Assembly: GCA_002155105.1 (NCBI GenBank)
Contig: MUZD01000011.1
Location: 1-64,000 of the forward strand
DNA from: Sedimentibacter sp. SX930
Lineage (GTDB): Bacteria; Bacillota; Bacilli; Lactobacillales; Aerococcaceae
Length of the DNA stretch: 64,000 nt
Direction of reading: 5' to 3'
A program made the position numbers and the translations under genes. Within the stretch, counting starts at the first letter, position 1, and the number at the start of each line of letters is the position of its first letter. Below, piece after piece: positions 43,175 through 51,477 of the stretch. The notes under the pieces are model-generated. The model worked only from the letters and a program-made list of their open reading frames with translations. It did not search any database and was not told the DNA's origin.

Positions 43175-44369
43175 TAAAAATTATGATCTTTATATTTTGC
43201 TTAATAGTTTTGCAATTAACGGCACCCATTTTAAAACAGAAAATTATTATTTAAATCTGATTGAAAGTAAATATAGCTGTAGCCGCACAAAACCTTCAGA
43301 GATATTTTCTGAATTAAAAGAATGGTTTTCTAAGCAAATTTACTATCGATGTGATGAAGAAACATTGAGGGCTGCAATTCTTGATGCAAAATGTGAGCAC
43401 TGTGAAGAATTAATTAAGGAACACGAATATTACTATATGTATAAATTCAATAAAGTATCTGAAATAATTGAACTAAATAAGAAACTTTTAGAGAAGTATT
43501 TTACAGCTAAGTCTTTAGCTGTAATAAATGACTTAAAACAAAATTATAGTAAAATAGTTCCGTTTATCGGTGCTGGGATTAGCAAGGATTTGGGGTATCC
43601 ACTTTGGTTAGAGATGTTTTTAGAAGCAAAAAAATGGATGGATCCAAAATACCATGCGATGTTAGAATTGCATTATGATAATGGTGATGTTGATAGGATG
43701 TTGGATACCATTATGACAACATCTAGTTTAGATACTGTAAAAAAAATTAAACAAGATTTAATATTGCCACAAATTAGAAGATTTAATATTGAGACTGATG
43801 TCAGAACAGCATTAGCTTTTTTTATACTGAAATTGAATAGGCCGTATATAATTACTACAAATTATGATGATATTTTGGAAAAGATAAGTTCAAATTTCAA
43901 ATTAGGTTATGAAACAAAAAATTTAGTGACTTTTTCAGGATTTCATCAATTACAAAAAAGTAAGTTTATTTTTCATATACATGGTGATATAAATATGCCT
44001 GATACAATGATTGTAACTAATAGTGACTATGAAGAATTATACGAGAAAGATACTAATAAACGTATTTTAACTAGCTTAATCATGGATAGTTCACTACTAT
44101 TTATGGGGTTTTCTCTTAAAGATGAGTACTTTAAAGAAGAATTTAATAATATTTGTTCAGCTAATAAAGACTATTCCAAGAATTACATGGTAGGAATAGA
44201 AAATGATCAGTTAGACAAATTAGTAGTAGAAAATATAAGTATTATTTCAATTAAAACTGAATCAATAGGAAAAAATAGATATGACTCTAACGAGCAATAT
44301 AGATTTTTATTGGACTTTATAGATAATCAGTTGATTAGTGTTACTGATAAATTTGAAAAAATGAGATAA
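43149..44369 (+). CDS. SIR2-domain protein, probable NADase effector
   Basis: A 406-residue protein. Residues about 130-400 form a SIR2-like NAD-binding domain: VPFIGAGISKDLGYPLW (GAGIS 141-145), ITTNYDDILE (236-245), HIHGD with the catalytic-type His278, and LLFMGFSLKDEYF (about 317-328). This variant, lacking the zinc-binding Cys module of deacetylases, is the type found in anti-phage systems where it depletes NAD. The N-terminal 130 residues are helical and unrecognised, with Cys at 68, 82 and 85. Start TTG 43149 has GGTGG upstream; the start is uncertain. AT-rich composition and overlap with the unknown upstream gene suggest a horizontally acquired defence operon. Confidence 0.8.
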   Translation: MEKLEEVYNKNYDLYILLNSFAINGTHFKTENYYLNLIESKYSCSRTKPSEIFSELKEWFSKQIYYRCDEETLRAAILDAKCEHCEELIKEHEYYYMYKFNKVSEIIELNKKLLEKYFTAKSLAVINDLKQNYSKIVPFIGAGISKDLGYPLWLEMFLEAKKWMDPKYHAMLELHYDNGDVDRMLDTIMTTSSLDTVKKIKQDLILPQIRRFNIETDVRTALAFFILKLNRPYIITTNYDDILEKISSNFKLGYETKNLVTFSGFHQLQKSKFIFHIHGDINMPDTMIVTNSDYEELYEKDTNKRILTSLIMDSSLLFMGFSLKDEYFKEEFNNICSANKDYSKNYMVGIENDQLDKLVVENISIISIKTESIGKNRYDSNEQYRFLLDFIDNQLISVTDKFEKMR

Positions 44370-44936
44370 CTTTAATTCTCCAGCTATTAGGTGTGTCAGT
44401 GCAAGGAGATACAGAAATCAAATTCAAAAAGTGTATATTTTATTTTTGTCTGAGATAGTTTCCAACTCTGTTCAGGCAGGTCATCATTGAGTGTCTTGTG
44501 CCACAAGAGTAATGCTCATGTCTGCTGTTTTTTTTCGTGATCTATCGTTCATTGATTTATCTGGAGTTACTAGGCGGTAATGACTATGTCACTGCTGATA
44601 ATTTCGCTTAGCAGATATCAAAATAACTCCAAAATGATTTTGTTGAAGTTGATTCTTCTCCCCAAAATAGCGTCTCTTGACAATTTTAGGATTAAAGACA
44701 TTCCCAAGAAATAGAGAGAAACGGATAGCGAACATATAGACATTATATTTCTGATATTGCTTCGGAAATATAATTTGACAAAAATGTTTTGAAAATTCCC
44801 AAAACTATAAAAAGTGCATGGGAACCGAAAAATCTTCAACTTAGAAGAATAGGTTCCTATTTACTTGTTCATCGGAAATGTAAGCGTGTACTCTATGGGG
44901 CAGGGGATTGATTAATATATTGAAGGGATGCATACA
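44370..44936. other. AT-rich intergenic stretch with two hairpins
   Basis: No gene supported. An irregular hairpin at 44475-44525 followed by TTTTTTTT (about 44528-44535) probably terminates the SIR2 operon. A second hairpin (44821-44857) has arms GGAACC/GGTTCC and TCTTC/GAAGA, without a long T run. Nothing else recognised. Confidence 0.45.
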
Positions 44937-45485
44937 ATGTCAGACAGCATGATTCGGGTAGGTAGAAGAGGGAGTAATTTTATCGATGCCAATCTCTTGG
45001 TGTTTCCGAAAAAGAAATATCCAAAAATAAAAAAGAGCGCTAGAAAAAAAGCAGGTACACCTAAAGGGAAAAACGCCAAATCAATCGTAGTAAATGGGCC
45101 TTACAAAGAAAAGCGAACACACTGCTTGATTAAATATAGTCAAATGATTGCGGATGACTTAGAAAATCAAGGGAAATATAAAAGGATGTTCTATGCATTT
45201 TATCCAGATTATCCTACAGAACACTTCAAAAAATTTGTGAATATGTATTTTGCGATCGTTAAAAACAAAAAACTAAAGTATGTGTCTCCCTCCCGGGAAA
45301 TCGTGCATTTACTTTTATATTTCAACAGAGAAGCCGAACACGAGTTGTTGATGCGGTTTATTAATAAATTGTATCGATTTGAAAGTGAGCATCCTAATTC
45401 GGTTACGTTACGTGTGAAAAAACGATGCAACCAACTGCTTAGTAGCAGAAATCATGCAGAGGTTTTTGACATCACAATGGGCTAG
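44937..45485 (+). CDS. Basic protein of unknown function
   Basis: A 182-residue protein from ATG 44937 (AAGGGA nine bases upstream; ATG 44928 overlaps the site). The first 60 residues are very basic (KKKYPKIKKSARKKAGTPKG), and the remainder is predicted helical with aromatic residues (FYAFYPDYPTEHFKKFV). It has no signal peptide or membrane helix. The basic N-terminus suggests nucleic-acid binding. I recognise no family. It lies in the AT-rich island but has its own transcription signals, so a link with the SIR2 operon is not shown. Confidence 0.6.
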   Translation: MSDSMIRVGRRGSNFIDANLLVFPKKKYPKIKKSARKKAGTPKGKNAKSIVVNGPYKEKRTHCLIKYSQMIADDLENQGKYKRMFYAFYPDYPTEHFKKFVNMYFAIVKNKKLKYVSPSREIVHLLLYFNREAEHELLMRFINKLYRFESEHPNSVTLRVKKRCNQLLSSRNHAEVFDITMG

Positions 45486-45533
45486 ATAGATCGATTTCTT
45501 TACTGCTATCAAAACAGAAATATTTGATGACAG

Positions 45534-45618
45534 GTTAGCTATAATGTACGGACGATTCACCGGACGATACGGAAGAGACCTTGTTCCATCAAGTTTTTTT
45601 CACCGGACGATAGCTAAC
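45534..45618. repeat. 85-bp element with inverted ends and internal direct repeat
   Basis: GTTAGCTAT (45534-45542) and ATAGCTAAC (45610-45618) are perfect inverted ends. Inside, TTCACCGGACGATA occurs twice (45556-45569 and 45599-45612), the second copy running into the right end. No gene fits. It may be a small mobile-type or regulatory element. Confidence 0.55.
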
Positions 45619-45656
45619 GAGTGACTGACTTCTCTGCAGCTAATTTATTCACACCA

Positions 45657-45707
45657 GCAAGTCCCCGATTTCCGACATCCAATCGGAGATTAGGGGCTTG
45701 CTGTTTT
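45657..45707 (+). terminator. Terminator
   Basis: GCAAGTCCCC (45657-45666) pairs with the arm ending CTTGC (45701), with an inner TCCGA/TCGGA stem, followed by TGTTTTTGTTTT. Confidence 0.8.
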
Positions 45708-45857
45708 TGTTTTGGGGAATGGCTACGAGTGCCTTATATGCGTTCCAAGCATGATCCAATCAGTATTTTCTGAAAATGCTTGCAAGATTAATTACTATTG
45801 TCAATTTACATACGTGACAAAAGTATATAAACTGTGAGGTGGGAGCGTGAGGATTGG

Positions 45858-46814
45858 ATGCGAAAGATAAACAAAATGATGGTTATGATAGTCTCTGTTT
45901 GTGTCATCGCGGTTTCGTTGATCTATTATAATTATAAATTTGTCAGATATGACAGTGAAAAAATTGTTTTTGGTGCCACTTATATGACAATGAACAACAG
46001 CTTTTACAAGGCTATAACAGATGAAATAGAAAAACAAATCAATGATCGTGGCGACATCTTGTATACCCGTGATCCTGCTTTGGATGTCGATAAACAGAAC
46101 GAACAAATCAATGACTTGATCGATATCGGAATCGATGTATTGATCATCAACCCGGTTGACTATTCGAAAGTCAATGAGTCTTTGAAAAAAGCTAAGGAAA
46201 AAGGAATCAAGATAATCGTCATTGATGCCCAGTTGGATGATGACACAATTGCCGATGCCACTGTTTTATCCAATAATTATGATGCCGGCGTGCAATCTGC
46301 CAAGGATATGATGCGCAATCTGACTTCAGCAAAGATTGTCCTTTTGAAGCATAGCGCTGCTTTATCGTCTGTCGATCGGATCAACGGTTTTCTGGATACT
46401 ATCAAAGACAATCCTAATTACAAAGTTGTTGCAAGTGAAGAGTGTTTAGGCCAAACGGAAGTTGCGATGCCTGTAATGATGGAAATAATTGATAGAAAAA
46501 TCGATTTCGACGTTGTGATGGCTTTAAATGACCCAAGTGCATTGGGCGCTTTGGCGGCGATAAAAGATAAACAAATCGACCATAAAGTGCTGGTTTATGG
46601 CGTGGATGGTTCACCGGATATGAAAAAACTGCTGATCGACAGTGATGAAGTTCAAGGGACTGCCTCGCAATCGCCCAGCACGATGGGGGCCAAAGCGATT
46701 GAAGCCGCCTATAAAATGGTTGATAATGAATCATACGAAAAGTCGATTGTTGTGCCGGTTACTTTGATAACCAAGGACAACATCAGCGAATATGATATTT
46801 CGGGGTGGCAATAA
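45858..46814 (+). CDS. Membrane-anchored periplasmic-binding protein (ribose/galactose type)
   Basis: A 318-residue protein with one N-terminal transmembrane helix (about residues 7-25) and no lipobox, then a type-1 periplasmic-binding fold: IVFGATYMTMNNSFYKAITDE, IDVLIINPVDYSKVNESL, KIIVIDAQ, VVMALNDPSALGALAAI and YGVDGSPDMKKLL. It resembles RbsB/YtfQ sugar binders. ATG 45858 is preferred over GTG 45834. No ABC ATPase or permease follows; instead the next genes are a histidine kinase and regulator, so it probably senses a sugar for the kinase, as XylFII does for LytS in Clostridium. Confidence 0.8.
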   Translation: MRKINKMMVMIVSVCVIAVSLIYYNYKFVRYDSEKIVFGATYMTMNNSFYKAITDEIEKQINDRGDILYTRDPALDVDKQNEQINDLIDIGIDVLIINPVDYSKVNESLKKAKEKGIKIIVIDAQLDDDTIADATVLSNNYDAGVQSAKDMMRNLTSAKIVLLKHSAALSSVDRINGFLDTIKDNPNYKVVASEECLGQTEVAMPVMMEIIDRKIDFDVVMALNDPSALGALAAIKDKQIDHKVLVYGVDGSPDMKKLLIDSDEVQGTASQSPSTMGAKAIEAAYKMVDNESYEKSIVVPVTLITKDNISEYDISGWQ

Positions 46815-48112
46815 TGGTAAATTTGGGGACGAAGCATATCGCTTATATTCATAATTCCTTATTACTACTGAATTTCATTATCGTATTGTTCAATGCCTCC
46901 ATCTTTTTGCTTTCGACCAAATACTTGCAGGCCCACGGGTATGCCTCGGCTTTTTTGGAAAACCTGTCCTATGTCCCACCGGCGCCGGAAAAGACTTTTT
47001 TTGGGGCGATCCTGTTGTTCTTGATCTTGCTGGCAAGCATGTATTTCCGCACGAAAGACAGTTATATTGTTTACTGGTTGATCTATTTGGAAGTAATCGT
47101 AATGATAATGTTGATCATCGTTTTGAACGGCAGTTACAACGGCATCGTGTTGTTGGTGTTCGCCGATATTCTGTACAACACGAAAAACATCAAATATTGG
47201 CCGGCACTGCTGATCATCAGCTTTGGACTATTGATAATCTCTGATTATGCCATTCTTTCGCTCATCGTCAGAATGCCGTCGATTGAAACCTATATCAATT
47301 TTTATCCCAACGGAACCAGAACGTTACTATTGTTTTTCAGAAATATCCTTGCCTCGCTGAATATCGTGGGCTTCATTTCTTTTCTGGCGACTTCCTTATT
47401 CGTCCAACAAAGGGAAAAACAGCGGGTCGGAGAGCAATTGGCGATGGTTTCGCGCGTAAATGTCGAATTGAAGAACTACGCCAATTTGACTGAGAAAATC
47501 GGCGAGGACAATGAACGGAAAAGGATTTCCAGGGAAATACACGATACGCTGGGCCATGCTTTAACCGGGATATCGGCTGGCGTGGATGCCTGTATTGCCA
47601 TCATCGATATCGATCCGGAAAAAACGAAACAGCAATTGCTGCTGGTCAGTGATGTTGTCAGGATGGGCATCAAAGACGTGCGGCGTTCCTTATATAAATT
47701 GCGCCCGGGCGTTTTGGAAGATAGCACGCTGAAAGATGGGTTGACCAAAATGATCGCCGAATATGCAGGTGTGTCGAATCTGAAAATAGATTTGCATTAT
47801 AAATGGGATAATGTTGATATTGATAATACCAAAGAAGATATCATTTTCAGGATGATCCAGGAGTCGATCACCAATTCTTTGCGGCACGGGCACGCCACGG
47901 AAATCGAAATCAATATGTTCGTCTACGATGATGAATATGTCATCATCATTCAGGATAACGGCGTTGGCTGTGAAGAAATCAAATGTGGGTATGGGTTAAA
48001 GCAGATGCGTGAACGCGTAGCGATTTTAAATGGTACGGTCAGATTTTCTGGCGAGAACGGATTCAGAACTGCCATAGAAATTCCGATCGAAAGGGGAGGA
48101 AATTATGATTAA
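46814..48112 (+). CDS. NarL-type histidine kinase
   Basis: A 432-residue kinase starting at ATG 46814, which shares its A with the TAA of the previous gene. Residues 1-197 contain about six hydrophobic segments, then a HisKA_3 dimerisation domain with phospho-acceptor His243 in ISREIHDTLGHALTG and a HATPase domain (IQDNGVGCEEIKCGYGLKQM). The sensor part is entirely membrane-embedded with short loops, so ligand input probably comes from the neighbouring binding proteins. Confidence 0.87.
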   Translation: MVNLGTKHIAYIHNSLLLLNFIIVLFNASIFLLSTKYLQAHGYASAFLENLSYVPPAPEKTFFGAILLFLILLASMYFRTKDSYIVYWLIYLEVIVMIMLIIVLNGSYNGIVLLVFADILYNTKNIKYWPALLIISFGLLIISDYAILSLIVRMPSIETYINFYPNGTRTLLLFFRNILASLNIVGFISFLATSLFVQQREKQRVGEQLAMVSRVNVELKNYANLTEKIGEDNERKRISREIHDTLGHALTGISAGVDACIAIIDIDPEKTKQQLLLVSDVVRMGIKDVRRSLYKLRPGVLEDSTLKDGLTKMIAEYAGVSNLKIDLHYKWDNVDIDNTKEDIIFRMIQESITNSLRHGHATEIEINMFVYDDEYVIIIQDNGVGCEEIKCGYGLKQMRERVAILNGTVRFSGENGFRTAIEIPIERGGNYD

Positions 48113-48785
48113 AGTAATGATTGCCGATGATCAAGAGTTGATAAGACAATCCCTGGAAATTGTTTTGTCGACCAAACCGGGTATTGAAGTTGTCTCAACC
48201 GTAGCTGATGGGTTTGAAGTGCTGGAGAGCATCAAAAAATGCCGTCCGGACCTTATTTTGATGGACATCAGGATGCCCAAAATGGATGGCGTCTACTGCA
48301 CGAAGATGGTCAAGGAACAATATCCTGACATCAAAATCATTATCCTGACTACTTTCGATGACAATGAATTTGTCTTCAGTGCTTTGAAATATGGAGCCAG
48401 TGGTTATTTATTGAAAGGTGTCAGCATGGATGGTTTGCACCAAGCCATTCTGACCGTCGTGAATGGAGGCGCGATGATCAACCCGGATATCGCCACGAAA
48501 GTATTCAAAAAATTCTCGCAAATGGCAACCAGCAATTATGCGATCCAAGTGGATGAAAAAAATGTTGCGGATATCTCAAACCGTGAAATGAAGGTCATTC
48601 AACAAGTGGGATTCGGTCTGTCCAATAAGGAAATATCCCAGAAGTTATTCCTGTCGGAGGGGACGGTCCGCAATTATCTCAGCACCATTCTGTCGAAATT
48701 GGATTTGAGGGATCGGACCCAACTGGCGATTTGGGCGGTCCAAACGGGTCAAACCACAAAAGATTTCGGTAATGAGCATGACTAA
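48105..48785 (+). CDS. NarL/LuxR-type response regulator
   Basis: A 226-residue regulator. Receiver domain with MIKVMIADDQELIRQSLEIV and phospho-acceptor Asp54 in LILMDIRMPKMDG, and a C-terminal LuxR-type helix-turn-helix (FGLSNKEISQKLFLSEGTVR). It overlaps the kinase by eight bases and the following binding-protein gene by 14. Candidate targets are this operon and the PTS operon at 50519, which share a CAAATGTCACA word upstream. Confidence 0.87.
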   Translation: MIKVMIADDQELIRQSLEIVLSTKPGIEVVSTVADGFEVLESIKKCRPDLILMDIRMPKMDGVYCTKMVKEQYPDIKIIILTTFDDNEFVFSALKYGASGYLLKGVSMDGLHQAILTVVNGGAMINPDIATKVFKKFSQMATSNYAIQVDEKNVADISNREMKVIQQVGFGLSNKEISQKLFLSEGTVRNYLSTILSKLDLRDRTQLAIWAVQTGQTTKDFGNEHD

Positions 48786-50070
48786 GATGAAAAAGGGAAT
48801 CCTCGCTTTGATAGGCTGCAGTCTGTTGATGATCTATCTGTTCGTCAGTTCCCACAGGCAAATCACGATTACGCTGGGGATGTTCACCGGCAGCAATTGG
48901 GATGTCTACAATGCGGAAAGTTATAAAGTGATCGATGACGCCATTGAAAAATTCGAAAAGGAACATCCTAATGTGACCATCGAATATAAGAGCGGCATTT
49001 TGAAACAGGATTATTCAGCCTGGTTAGCTTCCAATATCGCCAGCGGGGAACAACCGGATGTCTTTATGGTTCTGGCTGAAGACTTCAATAAGTTATCTTC
49101 TTTGGGTGCATTGCTGCCGTTGGATGATTTGATTGAAGAAAACAAGGTAAGAGCGGATATTTTTTATGAAAGCGCTCTTAGTTCGGGCGGTTACCAAAAC
49201 ACGCAATATGCATTACCCTATGAGATCAACCCGACCATGATGTTTGTCAACCGCGATCTGCTGGAAAAGGAAGGGATCGCCATACCTGAGGGCAATTGGA
49301 CGATTGAAGAGTTTTATCAAATCTGCGCACAAGTGACGAAAGATACGGATGGTGATGGCTCGATTGACCAATACGGCTCCTATGGTTTCAAATGGCAAGA
49401 TGCGGTCAACGGTTATGGCATCAGCTTGTTTGATGAGGAGGGGACGTCAAGCAATCTGAACCAAAGTGACGTGAGGGAAGCCCTGTCCTATGTTCAAAAA
49501 CTGAAGGATCTGAATAAAGGCTATCAAGTATCGTCGGAGGACTTCGACAAAGGCAATGTCGCTTTTTACCCGCTGACGTTTGCGCAATACCGGACGTATC
49601 AACCTTATCCGTACCGCGTCAGCAAATATTCCACTTTCAAGTGGAGCTGTTTGGCGATGCCGGGGACCACAGCTAATCAGAAGACTTCTCAAATAGCTAC
49701 TTCTTTAATATCCATAAATTCCAAAACGACGCAGCGGCAATTAGCGTTTGAGTTTCTGGAAACCTTAACGATCGACCCAGAGATCCAACAGGAATTATTT
49801 GAAAATTCGCAGGGAGCTTCAGCTTTAAAGAGTGTGATGGCTAGCGACAGCACGAAAGCGTTGCTGGATCAGGATGCCATGAGCAATTATTCCTTAAAAC
49901 AAGACGTGTTGGATGCTATTATCGAAAACGCGGTGATCGAACCGAAATTCAAAAAGTACAACAATGTCATCGAAAGATGCGATTATTTGATCACGAATGC
50001 ATTGAATGAAAATCGGATCGAGGATGAGCTGGTCGACATCGAAAGAGAAATTGACAATCAATTAAAATGA
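48772..50070 (+). CDS. Family-1 solute-binding protein without a transporter
   Basis: A 432-residue protein with an N-terminal hydrophobic segment (about residues 9-26). LIGC could be read as a lipobox, but the hydrophobic stretch continues after it, so an uncleaved anchor is also possible. The rest is an SBP_bac_1 fold: ITLGMFTGSNWDVYNAESY, FEKEHPNVTIEYKSG, SGEQPDVFMVLAEDFNKL and a later WKWQDAV-like sugar-site region. This class normally feeds ABC importers, but none is present. It overlaps the regulator gene and so is co-expressed with the two-component system; a sensory role is inferred. Confidence 0.78.
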   Translation: MSMTKMKKGILALIGCSLLMIYLFVSSHRQITITLGMFTGSNWDVYNAESYKVIDDAIEKFEKEHPNVTIEYKSGILKQDYSAWLASNIASGEQPDVFMVLAEDFNKLSSLGALLPLDDLIEENKVRADIFYESALSSGGYQNTQYALPYEINPTMMFVNRDLLEKEGIAIPEGNWTIEEFYQICAQVTKDTDGDGSIDQYGSYGFKWQDAVNGYGISLFDEEGTSSNLNQSDVREALSYVQKLKDLNKGYQVSSEDFDKGNVAFYPLTFAQYRTYQPYPYRVSKYSTFKWSCLAMPGTTANQKTSQIATSLISINSKTTQRQLAFEFLETLTIDPEIQQELFENSQGASALKSVMASDSTKALLDQDAMSNYSLKQDVLDAIIENAVIEPKFKKYNNVIERCDYLITNALNENRIEDELVDIEREIDNQLK

Positions 50071-50079
50071 TTGGAATGA

Positions 50080-50090
50080 CAAATGTCACA
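50080..50090. promoter_or_regulatory. CAAATGTCACA word, copy 1
   Basis: Lies directly after the last gene of the two-component unit. The same 11 bases are at 50420-50430, upstream of the PTS operon. Confidence 0.35.
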
Positions 50091-50142
50091 CGGAGGATGA
50101 GGTCTGTTAATCCCGAGTAATCCGCTGTATACTGCAACACGA

Positions 50143-50191
50143 AAAGCCCTGCTGCGATAGGAATAGCCTGTCGCAGCAGGGCTTTTTTTGT
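50143..50191 (+). terminator. Terminator of the two-component operon
   Basis: AAAGCCCTGCTGCGA (50143-50157) pairs perfectly with TCGCAGCAGGGCTTT (50171-50185), followed by a T run. Confidence 0.9.
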
Positions 50192-50203
50192 ATGGGAATT
50201 GAA

Positions 50204-50365
50204 TTTATGCGCAGAGATTCCCCGCCAAAACCCCTTTGGCGGGGAAAAATGTTCAAGGGCAACGCGAGATAGCCCGCCAAAACACATTTGGCGGGGCAAA
50301 ACGTCCGCGGATAATACGAGATAGCCCTCCAAACCCAATTTGGCGGGGAAACGCACCGCCAGACC
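50204..50365. repeat. Repeat family A, locus 1: three 52-bp units with palindromes
   Basis: Units begin near 50221, 50273 and 50325. Each starts with a hairpin of the form CCCGCCAAAA-N-TTTGGCGGGG (third: CCCTCCAAA), followed by a conserved spacer (ACGTCCGCGGATAATACGAG in unit 2). An AATTGAATTTA leader precedes the first unit. The same arrangement, leader included, recurs at 55042-55195, also right after a terminator. Confidence 0.8.
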
Positions 50366-50416
50366 CGGAACCCGGACCGCACGCTGCTGCGGTCAAACAA
50401 TTTTTCTATTATTTCA

Positions 50417-50481
50417 TGTCAAATGTCACATGAATGTGTTGACACGCGACACGATGCAAGCGCTTCGATGGGTGGTATTCT
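50417..50481 (+). promoter_or_regulatory. Regulatory region of the third mannose-family PTS
   Basis: TGTCAA (50417-50422) and TTGACA (50439-50444), with CACAT and ATGTG nested inside, form an imperfect palindrome containing CAAATGTCACA (50420-50430). Downstream, TGCAAGCGCTTCG (50455-50467) fits a cre/LacI operator and TGGTATTCT (50473-50481) an extended -10. The poor -35 suggests activator dependence. Confidence 0.5.
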
Positions 50482-50518
50482 TTAGAGGCTAATTGATATA
50501 CGCGAAGGAGGAAATAAT

Positions 50519-50944
50519 TTGAAATATGTGGTTCTGGTAAGCCACGGTGATTTTGCGACGGGCTTAAAGACATCGGTGGATATGCTGGCTGGAAAACGGG
50601 ATGATGTGATCGCGGTTGGATTGCCTGATGGTAAAACAGCAGATGAGTTTGCTTTGATGTTCAAGGAAGGCATTCAAGCTGTGACTGGGGATGATGAAAT
50701 CATCTTGCTTGCTGATATTGTAGGCGGCTCACCTTTGACAACTTCATTGAATGTTTTAGCGGATGAAGGCAAACTTGCCAATACAATCACTATCGGCGGC
50801 ATGAACTTGCCATTGGCTTTAACGGCAGTTTTGATGAAAGACAGCTTGGATAGAGAAACATTCACTGCTACGGTCGTATCCGAAGCGAAAGAAGCTTTGC
50901 AAGAATTCAAATTAGAACAACCAGAAGAGGACGACGAAATTTAG
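50519..50944 (+). CDS. PTS mannose-family EIIA (third cluster)
   Basis: A 141-residue EIIA: YVVLVSHGDFATGLKTSVDM with the active His, and LADIVGGSPLTTSLNV as second motif. The start codon is TTG behind a strong AAGGAGG site. The acidic tail EEDDEI precedes EIIB by 14 bases. Substrate unknown; the preceding sensor operon may be functionally linked. Confidence 0.87.
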   Translation: MKYVVLVSHGDFATGLKTSVDMLAGKRDDVIAVGLPDGKTADEFALMFKEGIQAVTGDDEIILLADIVGGSPLTTSLNVLADEGKLANTITIGGMNLPLALTAVLMKDSLDRETFTATVVSEAKEALQEFKLEQPEEDDEI

Positions 50945-50958
50945 AGGGGGAAAGAAAA

Positions 50959-51453
50959 ATGACAGTATCATTTATTCGGATTGATGATCGTATGATTCAC
51001 GGGCAAACATGTACGCGTTGGGCAAAAGAGTTCCCTTGTGACGGATTGGTAGCTGTGAATGATAAGGCGGCTCAGAGTGACGTTCTAAAAGCGGCCTATA
51101 AGAGTGCCAGCGGTTTAAAAACGTTCATTTGGACCAATGAGGAATGGCAACAAAAAAATCAAAAAGTATTGGACAGCAAAGATCGATATTTCCTGATCAC
51201 CAAAGATCCTTTGGACATGAAAAAGATTTTGGTGGATCAAAAATTCAAACCCGGAATCGATACTGTGATCGTAGGTCCGTGCAATGACCGTGAAGGTGCT
51301 ACGAAATTGGGAAATAACCAATCGATCACACAAGCAGAAGCAGAGGCCTTTGAAGCAATGTATCAAGCTGGTTATAAAATTAAGTTTGCCTTACTGCCTG
51401 ATGTTTCAATCGGAACATGGGAAAACTTCAGAAGCAAATTTGGGTTTAAATAA
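50959..51453 (+). CDS. PTS mannose-family EIIB (third cluster)
   Basis: A 164-residue EIIB with FIRIDDRMIHGQTCTRWAKE carrying the phosphorylated His. It is more divergent than the EIIBs of the two aga-type clusters: the VPIKEINVGNM region is replaced by IDTVIVGPCNDREGAT, suggesting a different sugar. Confidence 0.87.
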   Translation: MTVSFIRIDDRMIHGQTCTRWAKEFPCDGLVAVNDKAAQSDVLKAAYKSASGLKTFIWTNEEWQQKNQKVLDSKDRYFLITKDPLDMKKILVDQKFKPGIDTVIVGPCNDREGATKLGNNQSITQAEAEAFEAMYQAGYKIKFALLPDVSIGTWENFRSKFGFK

Positions 51454-51477
51454 TAAAACAAAAGGGGAGAAGAAATT

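Noticed and set aside
43149-44369. Protein deacetylase (CobB-type) assignment for the SIR2 protein
   Set aside because: The four-Cys zinc module expected between the NAD-binding halves is absent, and the TTNYDD/HIHGD pattern is that of defence-type SIR2 proteins.
50204-50365. CRISPR array
   Set aside because: Only three units per locus, the sequences between hairpins are conserved rather than unique, and no cas genes are present.
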